A stretch of DNA of 64,000 bases from SHZI01 sp040080965 (GTDB taxonomy: Bacteria; Pseudomonadota; Gammaproteobacteria; Steroidobacterales; GCA-2729495). Shown here in pieces: positions 35,030 through 43,832 of this stretch. The stretch spans positions 83,287 through 147,286 of the forward strand of contig JBEBHH010000004.1 of assembly GCA_040080965.1 (NCBI GenBank), given 5' to 3'. The position numbers were made by a program, and so were the translations under genes. Each line of letters opens with the position of its first letter. The first letter of the stretch is position 1. Below the pieces are notes generated by a model. The model was given only the letters and a program-made list of their open reading frames with translations. It was not told the DNA's origin and ran no database searches.

Positions 35030-36622
35030 CTACGGGAGCGCGTCGAGCACGAGGACCCAGTCGTTCCTGCCACGGGCGTTCACGCCGGTGGGCCGGAAGA
35101 CGCGGCTGCCCGTCGCCGCGAAGGGCGAGCCGGACACGGTGGCGAAGGCGCCGCTGGTGGGGTCGTACCAGCGGGCCTGAACGAGGGATCCCGCCAGCGC
35201 GCCGATGGTGACCGTGAGGTCCCGGATATCCCGCGTGTAGATGAGCGCGAAACTGCCGTCCGCCGCGCGGGCGGCGGGCGCGCGGGCCGCCCCTGTTCCC
35301 ATGCCAGCCGTGAGGAAGGCATTCGCGAAATCCGGCTCCAGGGTCCACCAGGGGTAACTCTCGAGCAACGTCCGCAGGTGGACCAGCGTGCTCGCGCCCT
35401 CCGTGTTCAACTGCGACGTCCAGACGCCGGGCACGAAGGGCCAGATCGACTTCTGGCCCGTCACCTGGCCCGTTGCGCCGGACAGCACGGCCTGCCAGGC
35501 CTGCTGCCGGGTCTCCGTCGGACTCGCTGTCTCGTCCTCGTAGGCGGCCTCGATCAGGAAGTACGGCAGGGTCGATGCGGCGTATTCGCCCTGGGCTTCG
35601 GCGATCACAGTGTCCTTGGCCGCGTAGATGGTGTTCACGTCCAGCCAGGCCTCGCCAGGCCCCAGCCAGCCGAGGGCCGATGTGCCGCGGGAGCCGTGGA
35701 AGGTGTGCAGCGATATGGTCTCCACGTCGAGGATGCCGTTCACGACGGCACGCAGCCGCCCCCGGTCCGGCGGGTTGTAGTCACCGCCGTGGACCCAGAG
35801 GATGTTGTCGTACGCGCGAAAGCGGTTGGCGACGTACCGGCCATAGTCACGGAGGACCGTGGTGCCGGCCCGCCCCATGGCGGGGTACCAGCCGGTTTCC
35901 CGGCCTGCGTAGCCCATGTAGGACGGCGTCAGCAGCACCAGCATGCCCCGCTGCCGGGCCTGGGCAATCACGTACTCGGCGTGGCTGAAATAAGCCTCGA
36001 CCGTCGGGGAGAATTCTCCGCCGGCAGTGAACGGAAAGTCGCCGTAGATGTTGGCCGGCTGGTTGACGGACTTGTTCCGCTCGATCAGTTCGATGATCAG
36101 GGTGTTGAAGCCCTTCGCCAGGCGATCGTCCAGGTAGGTAACGACCTCCTCGCGGGTGAGATTGGTGATGAGCAGCCAGGACGAGTCGCCCTGCATGAGG
36201 AAAGGCTGGCCCGCGGCATCCACCAGGTAGCGCTTGCCCGGCTCCACGCGCAGTGGGAAACGGGAGGGAGCGCTGCTTGCCACGTTCACGGTCACGGACA
36301 TGGTTGCCGGACCGCCAGCACCGTCGCAGGTCAGGTTGTAGGTGGTGCTCGCGGTCAATGGGCCCGTCGAGACCGAGCCACTGGCCGCCCGGCCGCCGGA
36401 CCAGCCACCCGAAGCCGTGCAGCCGGTGGCGTTGGCGCTGCTCCAGGTAAGCGTCGAGGACTCGCCGCTCGCAACGGACTCCGGACTGGCCAGGAGCATC
36501 ACGGGACTCACGTGGCAGCCCCCGCAGCTCGGCGCGAGCGCCCACGCCGTGCCGCTGCACAGGCCCAGCGTGACAAGAACCGGGCCAACGACCGTCCAGA
36601 AGCTTTGAGTGCCTGGTTTCAT
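35030..36622 (-). CDS. exported DUF4038 glycosidase-like protein with CxxCH motif
   Basis: A 530-residue protein. A signal peptide (about residues 1-30) is followed at once by CGGCH (33-37), a c-type haem attachment motif. An Ig-like repeat (about 40-115) follows, then a DUF4038 apiosidase-type TIM barrel (about 120-430: FPLRVEPGKRYLVDAAGQPF, NTLIIELIE, NILWVHGGDYNPPD, PYFLIEAAYE). A C-terminal putative collagen-binding domain (about 440-530) includes VQARWYDPTSG. It probably attacks plant or microbial polysaccharide side chains; no substrate can be read. It is nearly identical from the barrel onward to its upstream tandem neighbour. Confidence 0.88.
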   Translation of the reverse strand: MKPGTQSFWTVVGPVLVTLGLCSGTAWALAPSCGGCHVSPVMLLASPESVASGESSTLTWSSANATGCTASGGWSGGRAASGSVSTGPLTASTTYNLTCDGAGGPATMSVTVNVASSAPSRFPLRVEPGKRYLVDAAGQPFLMQGDSSWLLITNLTREEVVTYLDDRLAKGFNTLIIELIERNKSVNQPANIYGDFPFTAGGEFSPTVEAYFSHAEYVIAQARQRGMLVLLTPSYMGYAGRETGWYPAMGRAGTTVLRDYGRYVANRFRAYDNILWVHGGDYNPPDRGRLRAVVNGILDVETISLHTFHGSRGTSALGWLGPGEAWLDVNTIYAAKDTVIAEAQGEYAASTLPYFLIEAAYEDETASPTETRQQAWQAVLSGATGQVTGQKSIWPFVPGVWTSQLNTEGASTLVHLRTLLESYPWWTLEPDFANAFLTAGMGTGAARAPAARAADGSFALIYTRDIRDLTVTIGALAGSLVQARWYDPTSGAFATVSGSPFAATGSRVFRPTGVNARGRNDWVLVLDALP

Positions 36623-36661
36623 GGCGCTGTGCAGGTAGCCATCGTACCGCGCCGGTTGTCG

Positions 36662-39352
36662 CTAGGGGATCGCGTCCAGCACCAGGACCCAGTCGTTCTT
36701 GCCCCGGGCGTTGGTGCCCGTGGGCCGGAAGACCCGGCTGCCCGTCGCCGCGAACGGCGAGCCGGACACGGTGGCGAAGCTGCCTCTGGTGGGGTCGTAC
36801 CAGCGCGCCTGCACCCGGGGACCGGCGAGCGAGCCGATGTTGACGGTCAGGTCCCGGATGTCCCTCGTGTAGAGGATCGCGAAGCTGCCGTCCGCCGCCC
36901 GGGCAGCAGGCGCCCGGGCGGCTGAACTACCCACGCCACCGGTCAGGAAGGCATTCGCAAAGTCCGGCACCAGGGTCCACCAGGAGTAGCTCTCGAGCAG
37001 GGTCCGCAAATGGATCAGCGTGCTCGCGCCCTCCGTGTTCAATTGAGACGTCCACACGCCGGGGATGAAGGGCCAGATGGATTCCTGCCCCGTCACCTGC
37101 CCCGTTGCGCCGGACAGCACCGCCTGCCAGGCCTGCTGCCGGGTCTCCGTCGGGCTGGCTGTCTCGTCCTCGTAGCCGGCCTCGATCAGGAAGTAGGGCA
37201 TCGTCGACCGGTTGTACTCGCCCTGGGCTTCGGCGATCACGGTGTCCTTGGTGGTGTAGATGTTGTTGACGTCCAGCCAGGGGTCCGATGATCCGAGCCA
37301 TTGCAGGGCTGCCGTGCCCCGGCCGCCATGGAAGGTGTGGAGCGCGGTGGGCTCGACATCAAGGATGCCGTTCAGCACGGCGCGCAGCCGCTCGCGATCC
37401 GGCGGGTTGTAATCGCCGCCCTGGACCCAGAGGATGTTGTTGTAGGCCCGGAAGCGGTTACCGACGTACTGGCCATACGCGCGGAGCGTGGCGGTGCCCG
37501 CCCGGCCCATGGCCGGGTACCAGCCGGTCTCGCGGCCGGCATAGCCCATGTAGGACGGCGTCAGCAGGACGAGCATGCCCCGCTGCCGGGCCTGGGCGAT
37601 CACGTATTCCGCATGGCTGAAGTAGGCCTCGACCGTCGGGGAGAACTCGTCGCCGGCCGTGAACGGGAAGTCGCCGTAGATGTTGGCGGGAGTATTCACC
37701 GAGTGCTGGCGCTCGATCAGTTCGACGAGCAGCGTGTTGAACCCCTTGGCCTGGCGATCGTCCAGGTAGCGCACGACCTCCTCCCGGGTGAGGTTGCTGA
37801 TGAGGAGCCAGGGTGAATCGCCCTGGATCAGGAAGGGTCGTCCCTGGGCATCCACCAGGTAGCGCTTGCCCGGCTCCACGCGCAGCGGGAAGCGCGACGC
37901 GACGCTGCCTGACACGGTCACGGTGACCGACCTGCTCGCCGAGCCGCCCGTGCCCGCGCACGTCAGGCTGTAGGTGGTGGTGGCGCTCAATGCGCCCGTC
38001 GTGACCGAGCCGCCCGTTGCCCTGCCGCCGGTCCAGCCGCCGGAGGCCGTGCAGCCGGTAGCGTTGGTGCTGCTCCAGGTCAGCGTCGACGAGGCGCCGC
38101 TGGCGATCGACGCCGGACTCGCCGCGAACGCCACGGTGGGCACCGGTGGCACCGCCGACACGGTCACGGTCGCTGACTTGCTGGCCGAGCCGCCGGTGCC
38201 GGAGCACGAGAGGCTGTAGGTGGTGGTGGCGCCCAGCGCACCCGTCGTTACCGAGCCGCTGACTGCCCTGGCGCCGGTCCAGCCGCCGGAGGCCGTGCAG
38301 GCCGTGGCGTTGGTGCTGCTCCAGGTAAGCGTCGACGAGGCGCCGCTGGCGATCGAGGCCGGACTGGCCGACAAGGTCACGGTGGGGACGCCAGGCGCGC
38401 CCGCCACGGCCACGGTTGCGGACTTGCTCCCGGAGCCGCCGGCGCCCGTGCACGTCAGGCTGTAGGTGGTGGTGGCGCCGAGTGCGCCCGTCGAGGCCGA
38501 GCCGCTGGTGGCCTTTGCGCCGCTCCAGCCGCCCGCGGCCGAGCAGGTCGTGGCATTGGTGCTGCTCCACGTAAGCATCGACGACGCGCCGGTCGCGACC
38601 GACGTCGGGCTGCCCGTGAGCGCCACTGCAGGCGGCGTCGCACCGCCCGTCGCCGCCCGCAGGGCGACGACATGCATGATGTACCAGCTGGCGGGGGACT
38701 GGGGTGCCGTGGCGACGTAGTTGCCGGCCGTGGTTACCACCGCGTCCTCCACGATCGCACCGCGCGGCGTGATGATGCGCCTGGTGTACCCGGCGCCCGC
38801 TGCAGTCGACTTGCCGCCGGTCAGGTTGGTGGCGAAGAGCAGGTCGTTCGGGTTGGTCGTGGCAAAGCTGCCGCTCGTCGTCAGCGTGCCATTGCCCGTT
38901 CCGCCAGCGACGGCGTCGACCGAATTCGCGGCGGCGATGCCGCTGTACTCGACGATGCGCACGTCGGCGCCGGCGACGGGTGCGCTGAAAGCCAGCTTGA
39001 CGACATTGCCGCCAGCCGGGGCGGCAACGATTTTCTCGGCGATGTACACGACCTGGGTCGCGACGCCCGGGATCACCGTCGGGCCGGCGACGATCCGGTA
39101 CGAGTTGCCGCGCGTGTCGGTGACACTGGTCACGCTGCTGGTGGAATTTCTCCAGCCGATGGCCACGAGATTGACGTGCCCCGCCGCCTGCGCGGCGCTG
39201 AAGCCCACGTTGGTGCTGGTTACGGCACTACCCGGCACCACGTAGCGATGCTGGACGAACGCCGGTGCGGCCGTTGCGGCACCGCCGCTAAACAGCAGCA
39301 GCGCGAGCAGCAGGGCTCCGGGAGTGATCAGCGATCGGGTGACTTTATGCAT
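36662..39352 (-). CDS. large exported DUF4038 glycosidase-like protein with three Ig-like repeats
   Basis: An 896-residue protein. The signal peptide (about residues 1-28) precedes a ~220-residue beta-rich domain (APAFVQHRYVVPGSAV onward) that I cannot name. Three tandem Ig-like repeats of 82 residues follow (about 235-480), each with SIASGASSTLTWSSTNAT and C-ASGGWTG, presumably spacers. A DUF4038 TIM barrel (about 490-800) and a putative collagen-binding domain (800-896) complete the protein. ATG 39352 follows AAGGTGAG. It duplicates the smaller downstream protein, which keeps one repeat. Likely cell-surface or secreted polysaccharide hydrolase. Confidence 0.88.
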   Translation of the reverse strand: MHKVTRSLITPGALLLALLLFSGGAATAAPAFVQHRYVVPGSAVTSTNVGFSAAQAAGHVNLVAIGWRNSTSSVTSVTDTRGNSYRIVAGPTVIPGVATQVVYIAEKIVAAPAGGNVVKLAFSAPVAGADVRIVEYSGIAAANSVDAVAGGTGNGTLTTSGSFATTNPNDLLFATNLTGGKSTAAGAGYTRRIITPRGAIVEDAVVTTAGNYVATAPQSPASWYIMHVVALRAATGGATPPAVALTGSPTSVATGASSMLTWSSTNATTCSAAGGWSGAKATSGSASTGALGATTTYSLTCTGAGGSGSKSATVAVAGAPGVPTVTLSASPASIASGASSTLTWSSTNATACTASGGWTGARAVSGSVTTGALGATTTYSLSCSGTGGSASKSATVTVSAVPPVPTVAFAASPASIASGASSTLTWSSTNATGCTASGGWTGGRATGGSVTTGALSATTTYSLTCAGTGGSASRSVTVTVSGSVASRFPLRVEPGKRYLVDAQGRPFLIQGDSPWLLISNLTREEVVRYLDDRQAKGFNTLLVELIERQHSVNTPANIYGDFPFTAGDEFSPTVEAYFSHAEYVIAQARQRGMLVLLTPSYMGYAGRETGWYPAMGRAGTATLRAYGQYVGNRFRAYNNILWVQGGDYNPPDRERLRAVLNGILDVEPTALHTFHGGRGTAALQWLGSSDPWLDVNNIYTTKDTVIAEAQGEYNRSTMPYFLIEAGYEDETASPTETRQQAWQAVLSGATGQVTGQESIWPFIPGVWTSQLNTEGASTLIHLRTLLESYSWWTLVPDFANAFLTGGVGSSAARAPAARAADGSFAILYTRDIRDLTVNIGSLAGPRVQARWYDPTRGSFATVSGSPFAATGSRVFRPTGTNARGKNDWVLVLDAIP
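37910..38640 (-). repeat. three 246-bp tandem repeats (82 residues each) within the DUF4038 gene
   Basis: Near-identical units begin at about 37974, 38220 and 38466, exactly 246 nt apart, as shown by recurring phrases such as GTAGGTGGTGGTGGCG at each boundary. Each encodes one Ig-like module with a conserved Cys pair. The middle two are closest to each other; the one nearest the N terminus (about 38466-38640) has diverged most. High nucleotide identity implies recent expansion or homogenisation. Confidence 0.85.
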
Positions 39353-39392
39353 GGGCTCACCTTCGCATTCGTCACCCGCCATCGTCGGTTCG

Positions 39393-40322
39393 TTACCGAT
39401 CATTGGCCCGATGGGCTTTGTCAGCGAAGCGGCACAGCAATTGCGGAATCTGCTCGCTCAGTTCCCGCGCCAGGAAGCCGACCGGGCCGATCCGGCTGAC
39501 CAGGGCCTCGCCGGCCTCGGCGTGCAAAGCCAGCCCCCACACTCCCGCCTGCTCCGGGGTGCAGCCGCGCGCCATCAGTCCCGCGACGATCCCGCTGAGG
39601 ACGTCCCCTGCACCCGACGTTGCCTGGACCGCGCCTCCACCGGCGTGCGACCAGACGTGTCCCTCTGGCGTGCCGACGTGGGACATAACGCCCTTGAGCA
39701 GCACGGTGACGCGCCACTGGCGTGCCGCCCTGGTCACCGCACGGACGGCGTTGGCCGCCACGTCGTCCGGCGACGACCCGATCAGGCTGGCGAGCTCGCC
39801 GGGCCGGGGCGTGATCAGCACGCGCCCTTCGGCGAAGCGGTCCCACGGCACGGTCTCGTTCTCAAGTGCCGTGATGGCGCAACCGTCGAGCTGGAGAAGG
39901 GCCTTCGGAAACCGGGCCCGCAGGCCCTGGACCAGGCGCGCCGTCGCATCGTCGTCCTGCATGCCCGGACCCACGAGGATCGCCTCGAAGTCTCCCGCGC
40001 AGGGGGCCGTGCCCAGCCGCGCCAGGCCCCCGCGCGGCGTTTCGCGCAGGCCGATGACGCGACTCTCCGGAACCGCCAGCGCCACCATCGATGCCACACT
40101 GCGGGCCGTGGCGATGCAGAGCTCGCCCGCGCCAGCGCGCAGGGCGGCGAGGGCGGCGAGCACGGCGGCGCCAGACATCTGGGCCGAGCCCGCAACGATC
40201 AGCGTGCGGCCCCGGTACCCGCCGTCGCTGCCAGCCGCCGGCACTGGCAGCGGCCAGTCGCGCAGCACGCAGGGAGTGATTTCCCCGGGATCCTGCCGGG
40301 GCTTGCCGAACCGGGCCTTCAC
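39393..40322 (-). CDS. nnrD: ADP-dependent NAD(P)H-hydrate dehydratase
   Basis: A 309-residue enzyme of the ribokinase-like YjeF C-terminal family, which repairs hydrated NAD(P)H. Conserved parts are GGYRGRTLIVAGS-QMSGAAVLAALAALRAGAG (about residues 35-70), ILVGPGM, LITPRPGELA, VLLKG, and the phosphate-binding and catalytic Asp loop SGAGDVLSGIVAGLMARG. The N-terminal epimerase domain of the bifunctional fusion is absent. GTG 40322 follows GACGGGG and gives the usual short N terminus; the frame is open to 40412. It lies 40 nt upstream of the large DUF4038 gene. Confidence 0.9.
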   Translation of the reverse strand: MKARFGKPRQDPGEITPCVLRDWPLPVPAAGSDGGYRGRTLIVAGSAQMSGAAVLAALAALRAGAGELCIATARSVASMVALAVPESRVIGLRETPRGGLARLGTAPCAGDFEAILVGPGMQDDDATARLVQGLRARFPKALLQLDGCAITALENETVPWDRFAEGRVLITPRPGELASLIGSSPDDVAANAVRAVTRAARQWRVTVLLKGVMSHVGTPEGHVWSHAGGGAVQATSGAGDVLSGIVAGLMARGCTPEQAGVWGLALHAEAGEALVSRIGPVGFLARELSEQIPQLLCRFADKAHRANDR

Positions 40323-40532
40323 CGGACCCCGTCGGGCAACGCGCCCGCCATCACCGGCCGATTCATCAATAATTTCACTGGGTTCTCCCGTCAGCTGCGC
40401 AGCACCTTGCACGGGCGATGCCCGCGGACCTGAAGATCTGGAACCGGCGCGAAGACAGTCACCGGTCGGGACAGCTTGGCAGGCACGTACCTACCGGCTG
40501 ATGAACGAGGGGCCAATGCCGCAACTGCGCAA

Positions 40533-40889
40533 TTACTGGGGCCAGCAGACCTTGTCGTCGCTGGCTGTCCAGGGCGCAAGCAATGGCGTGGTGCCCGTCG
40601 GGTCGGCCATCAGCGACGTTACGGACACACGGCTGGCGCGGGGAATGGAACGGAGCCGGATATCGAGCTGGCTGCGCCGGAACACCATCCCGTAGCGGCT
40701 GACGCCGTCGGTCCAGCACAGGTAGTACTTGCCGTTATCAATCGGGTGGCGAACGATTTCGCTCTGCGGCAGGCGGACCAGCACCGCCTCGTTCAGCCAG
40801 TTGCCCGCGGCAGCCCCGGCGGCGGTCGCCAGCGCCAGTCCCGCCCCCAAACCCAGGCACAAACCAATCAGCGTATCGCGCGCCTTCAT
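40533..40889 (-). CDS. small membrane-anchored or exported protein, unknown function
   Basis: A 118-residue protein. An N-terminal hydrophobic helix (about residues 5-30: LIGLCLGLGAGLALATAAGAAAG) acts as anchor or signal. The remaining ~85 residues include NEAVLVRLPQSEIV, GKYYLCWTDGVSRYGMVFRR and a C-terminal Cys-Trp. The two cysteines (YLCW and VCWP) could pair in the periplasm. I do not recognise a family. ATG 40889 is preceded by GGAGAGG; the ATG four codons upstream is part of that ribosome binding site. Confidence 0.6.
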   Translation of the reverse strand: MKARDTLIGLCLGLGAGLALATAAGAAAGNWLNEAVLVRLPQSEIVRHPIDNGKYYLCWTDGVSRYGMVFRRSQLDIRLRSIPRASRVSVTSLMADPTGTTPLLAPWTASDDKVCWPQ

Positions 40890-41005
40890 GAACCTCTCCA
40901 TCCGTGGAATTTGCGAGGCGCAAGGAAACGCGAATCGGGCGCGGCGGACAACCGGCCTTCAGGAACGGTTCAGCTTCTGCCAACCGGCGGCTGGCTCAAG
41001 GGGAC

Positions 41006-42169
41006 TCAGCCCAGGATTCTCCCGACCGTCCAGTACGCCCCGACGGTGGCGATCAGCAGCGACGCGGGAATCACGATCCGCGCCCGGTACCAGGGCCGGT
41101 CGCGGAACCAGAGTCCCACGGTCAGCAGCGCGAGACTGATCACCGCGAGCTGGCCGAGCTCGACGCCCACATTGAAGGCGATCAGCGCCGGCAGGAACTC
41201 GCCCCGGGGCAGCCCGATTTCCGTCAGCACGCCGGCGAAGCCCAGCCCGTGCAGCAGCCCGAAGCCAAACACCACCCAGACGCGCCAGGGCCTGAGCCTG
41301 CCGACGACGACGTTCTCCACCGCGACATAGACGATCGACAGCGCAATCAGCGGCTCGACCACCGACGCGGGAAGGGAGATCACACCGTAGAGCGACAGCG
41401 CCAGCGTGATCGAGTGGGCGACAGTGAAGGCGGTCACCTGGTAGAGCAGCGGCCGCCAGTGCACCGACAGCAGGAAGATACCGAGCACGAACAGGATGTG
41501 GTCGAGGCCCTTGGGCAGGATGTGGGTGAAGCCCAGCACCGTGTAGTCCCGGAACACCTCAGTGGTCGTGCGCACCGGCACCAGCGCCGGATCCAGCTGG
41601 AATGGGGCACTCACCTGACCGGCCATCAGCCAGTCCGCCCGCACGACGGCGCCATCCGGCATCGCGAACCGCAGGGCGCTCTCGCCGAATTCCGGCGCGT
41701 AGCGCCACGTAAAGGACTCGCTGCCCGGCGGAATGGCGCCGGCGAACCGGATCGTCGTCAGGCGCTCGACGCCCGTGTCACCGACTGGCGGGATGTCCAC
41801 TGCCGCTACGCGCGGCGTGACGCGCCGGCCGTCGAAGCGCAGCTGGATGCCCTCGACCAGGCGCGGGGCGGACGCGTCGAACCGGGCACGCACCGCTTCC
41901 GGCGGCAGTTCGCGCAGCGCGTTGTAGACGTCGGCCTGGGGCGCCTGGCTGGTGTCCTCGTGCTCCGGGCCGATGCCGGCGAGCAGCGCCTCCAGGTTCA
42001 GCTGCAACGCTGCGGTGTAGCCACCCTCGCCGCTGAAGGTGACGGTGACGATCGCCGGCCGCAGGCGATGGGCATGGGCCGGCCCGGTCGTCAGCAAGCC
42101 CGCGAGCAACGAGGCGGCGAGGAGCACGGGAAAGAGCCGCAATGGATGCAGGTCGGGTCGCCGGGTCAA
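41006..42169 (-). CDS. HupE/UreJ-family membrane protein
   Basis: A protein of about 387 residues. A signal-like helix (LFPVLLAASLLAGLLTTGPAHA) is followed by a ~170-residue exported beta-rich domain. A HupE/UreJ_2-type membrane domain (about residues 200-387) then has GFTHILPKGLDHILFVLGIFLLS, FTVAHSITLALSLYG, EPLIALSIVYVAVENV, GFGLLHGLGFAGVL and IAFNVGVELGQLAVI. The His- and Glu-rich helices resemble nickel/cobalt permeases, so metal transport is plausible. TTG 42169 with AGGGAT is my start; the longest frame begins at 42295. It is divergent from the DUF4198 gene. Confidence 0.85.
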   Translation of the reverse strand: MTRRPDLHPLRLFPVLLAASLLAGLLTTGPAHAHRLRPAIVTVTFSGEGGYTAALQLNLEALLAGIGPEHEDTSQAPQADVYNALRELPPEAVRARFDASAPRLVEGIQLRFDGRRVTPRVAAVDIPPVGDTGVERLTTIRFAGAIPPGSESFTWRYAPEFGESALRFAMPDGAVVRADWLMAGQVSAPFQLDPALVPVRTTTEVFRDYTVLGFTHILPKGLDHILFVLGIFLLSVHWRPLLYQVTAFTVAHSITLALSLYGVISLPASVVEPLIALSIVYVAVENVVVGRLRPWRVWVVFGFGLLHGLGFAGVLTEIGLPRGEFLPALIAFNVGVELGQLAVISLALLTVGLWFRDRPWYRARIVIPASLLIATVGAYWTVGRILG

Positions 42170-42208
42170 GGCCGCATCCCTTTCAGGTTCCTGTGCGAGA
42201 CTAACCCA

Positions 42209-43042
42209 ATGGTGTCTCACCTCTCCACCAGGCGACTTTCCGCCGCCATTGTCGCCGGCATCACGCTGTGCCAGGCCACGCCCGCCCTCGCCCACGACTT
42301 CTGGATCGAACCGTCGGCCTTCCGGCCAGCGCCCGGCCCAGGCCTGCCGGTGACCCTGCGGGTCGGCGAGGATTTCAACGGCACCAGCCAGCCTTTCGTG
42401 CCGGACTGGTTCGTGGATTTTTCGGTCAGCTCAGTGGCCGGCCGTGAACCAGTGAAGGGCTTCGTGGGCGACGATCCGGCCGCGACGCTGGCGATCAATG
42501 CGCCGGGACTGCGGCTGATCGGCTACCACAGCAACCGCGCCTTCGTGGACCTGGAGGCCGGACGCTTCGACAAGTACCTGGAGAAGGAAGGCCTCGAGGC
42601 CATCCGCCAGCTGCGCCGGGAGCGGCGCCAGGAGGCGGTGAACGGCCGCGAGTACTACTCGCGCTGCGCCAAATCGCTGGTCAATGCCGGGGAGAAGCCG
42701 GGCGCGGGATTCGACCGGGAACTCGGCTATCCGCTGGAACTGATCCCGCGGACGAACCCCTACGCACTGGTGCCGGGCAAGGCGCTCCCGGTCGCGCTTC
42801 ACTACCAGGGCAAGCCCCTGGCCGGCGTGCTCGTCATCGCCTTCACCGCCGACCAGCCGGCCCGCCGGATCCAGGCCCGCACGAACCGTGAAGGCCTGGT
42901 CACCCTGCCCCTCGACCACGCCGGCCGCTGGCTGGTGAAGGCCGTGCACATGATCGAGGTGCCGGACAGCGATCCGGCGGCAGACTGGGAAAGCTTCTGG
43001 GCGTCGCTGACGTTCGAGATCGCGGACCGACGGCGGCCTTGA
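42209..43042 (+). CDS. exported DUF4198-domain protein
   Basis: A 277-residue protein. The signal peptide (about residues 1-28, ending ALA) is followed by the DUF4198 hallmark HDFWIEPSAFRPAPG, then an Ig-like fold with NPYALVPGKALPVALHYQGKPLAGVLVIAF and TNREGLVTLPLDHAGRWLVKAVHM. DUF4198 proteins accompany nickel/cobalt or other metal transporters. Here it is divergent from a HupE-like permease with only ~39 nt between starts, supporting a shared metal-uptake role (inference). GTG 42212 is an alternative start. Confidence 0.88.
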   Translation: MVSHLSTRRLSAAIVAGITLCQATPALAHDFWIEPSAFRPAPGPGLPVTLRVGEDFNGTSQPFVPDWFVDFSVSSVAGREPVKGFVGDDPAATLAINAPGLRLIGYHSNRAFVDLEAGRFDKYLEKEGLEAIRQLRRERRQEAVNGREYYSRCAKSLVNAGEKPGAGFDRELGYPLELIPRTNPYALVPGKALPVALHYQGKPLAGVLVIAFTADQPARRIQARTNREGLVTLPLDHAGRWLVKAVHMIEVPDSDPAADWESFWASLTFEIADRRRP

Positions 43043-43176
43043 GGTTGGCGCGGCGCCCGCGCATTGGATGGATTTCCGACAGGCTTGCGGGCCTGGGTCC
43101 GGTGCAGTAGCTTAAGTAAAGCGATGGCCGGTTCTGGCTCCATCCAGCCCCCGCAGGGGAACTATAAGGAGTGGTC

Positions 43177-43761
43177 ATGCACAAGTTCGCTGTCTCCGGA
43201 TTCGCCGCCCTGGTCCTGCTGATTGCCGGTGGCACGCCCCAGTCCGCGCACGCCGTCACGCAGGCGGTGCAGTTCAACGTCCTCAATGCCTCCGCCACGT
43301 TGCCCACGCCATTCGCCGCGGGCGACAACCTGCGTCTCGACACGCTGGTGACTACGCAGGTGGGCTCGCTCCTGCAGACCATCACCTTCACCGTGGGCGC
43401 GGGCGTGAGCGACCTCACCGGCGAGGCTGCGTGGGAAGTCAGCACCGCCGCCGGCACCGGACCCCGCCTGGTAGGCGTGAACCTCGACATCTTCGACGCC
43501 AGCAACGCCCTGGTCACCAGCGACAGCTTCGCTGGAACACTCGGCGGCTTCGCGATTTCCACGTTTACCAGCGCGATTGGCCCGGGCACCTATCGCCTGG
43601 TGGCGACCGGCACGGGAGTCCGGGACTCCTCCCTCGACGTCACTCTCAGCTTTGCCGGCGCCGTGGTTCCGGCACCCGCCACGTGGGCGCTCCTGCTCAC
43701 CGGCATCGGCGCCCTCGGGCTGCGTACGCGGGGGCTGCGGGCGCGCCAGCGCCGCGCGTAG
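43177..43761 (+). CDS. PEP-CTERM-type secreted protein
   Basis: A 194-residue protein. The signal peptide (about residues 1-26, QSAHA) and a beta-rich middle with many Thr, Ala and Gly precede a tripartite sorting tail. The tail has a VPAPATWALLLTGIGALGL motif-plus-helix and a basic end (RTRGLRARQRRA). The motif is PAPAT rather than VPEP. Such tails direct export and processing by an exosortase, but no exosortase gene lies in this window. Function of the middle is unknown. ATG 43177 follows AAGGAG. Confidence 0.85.
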   Translation: MHKFAVSGFAALVLLIAGGTPQSAHAVTQAVQFNVLNASATLPTPFAAGDNLRLDTLVTTQVGSLLQTITFTVGAGVSDLTGEAAWEVSTAAGTGPRLVGVNLDIFDASNALVTSDSFAGTLGGFAISTFTSAIGPGTYRLVATGTGVRDSSLDVTLSFAGAVVPAPATWALLLTGIGALGLRTRGLRARQRRA

Positions 43762-43832
43762 CGGCTCACACGGCACAGGCCCGGCGCGCGCCCGCCTCCC
43801 GGGCGAGCGGAATCGTGCATTACACTCGCCCC

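Noticed and set aside
37910..38640. CRISPR-like array suggested by regular repeats
   Set aside because: The 246-bp period has no unique spacers and encodes in-frame Ig-like modules inside an open reading frame.
43431..43832. N-terminal extension of dipeptidyl-peptidase III
   Set aside because: It overlaps the PEP-CTERM gene in another frame; ATG 43833 gives a clean lipoprotein signal.
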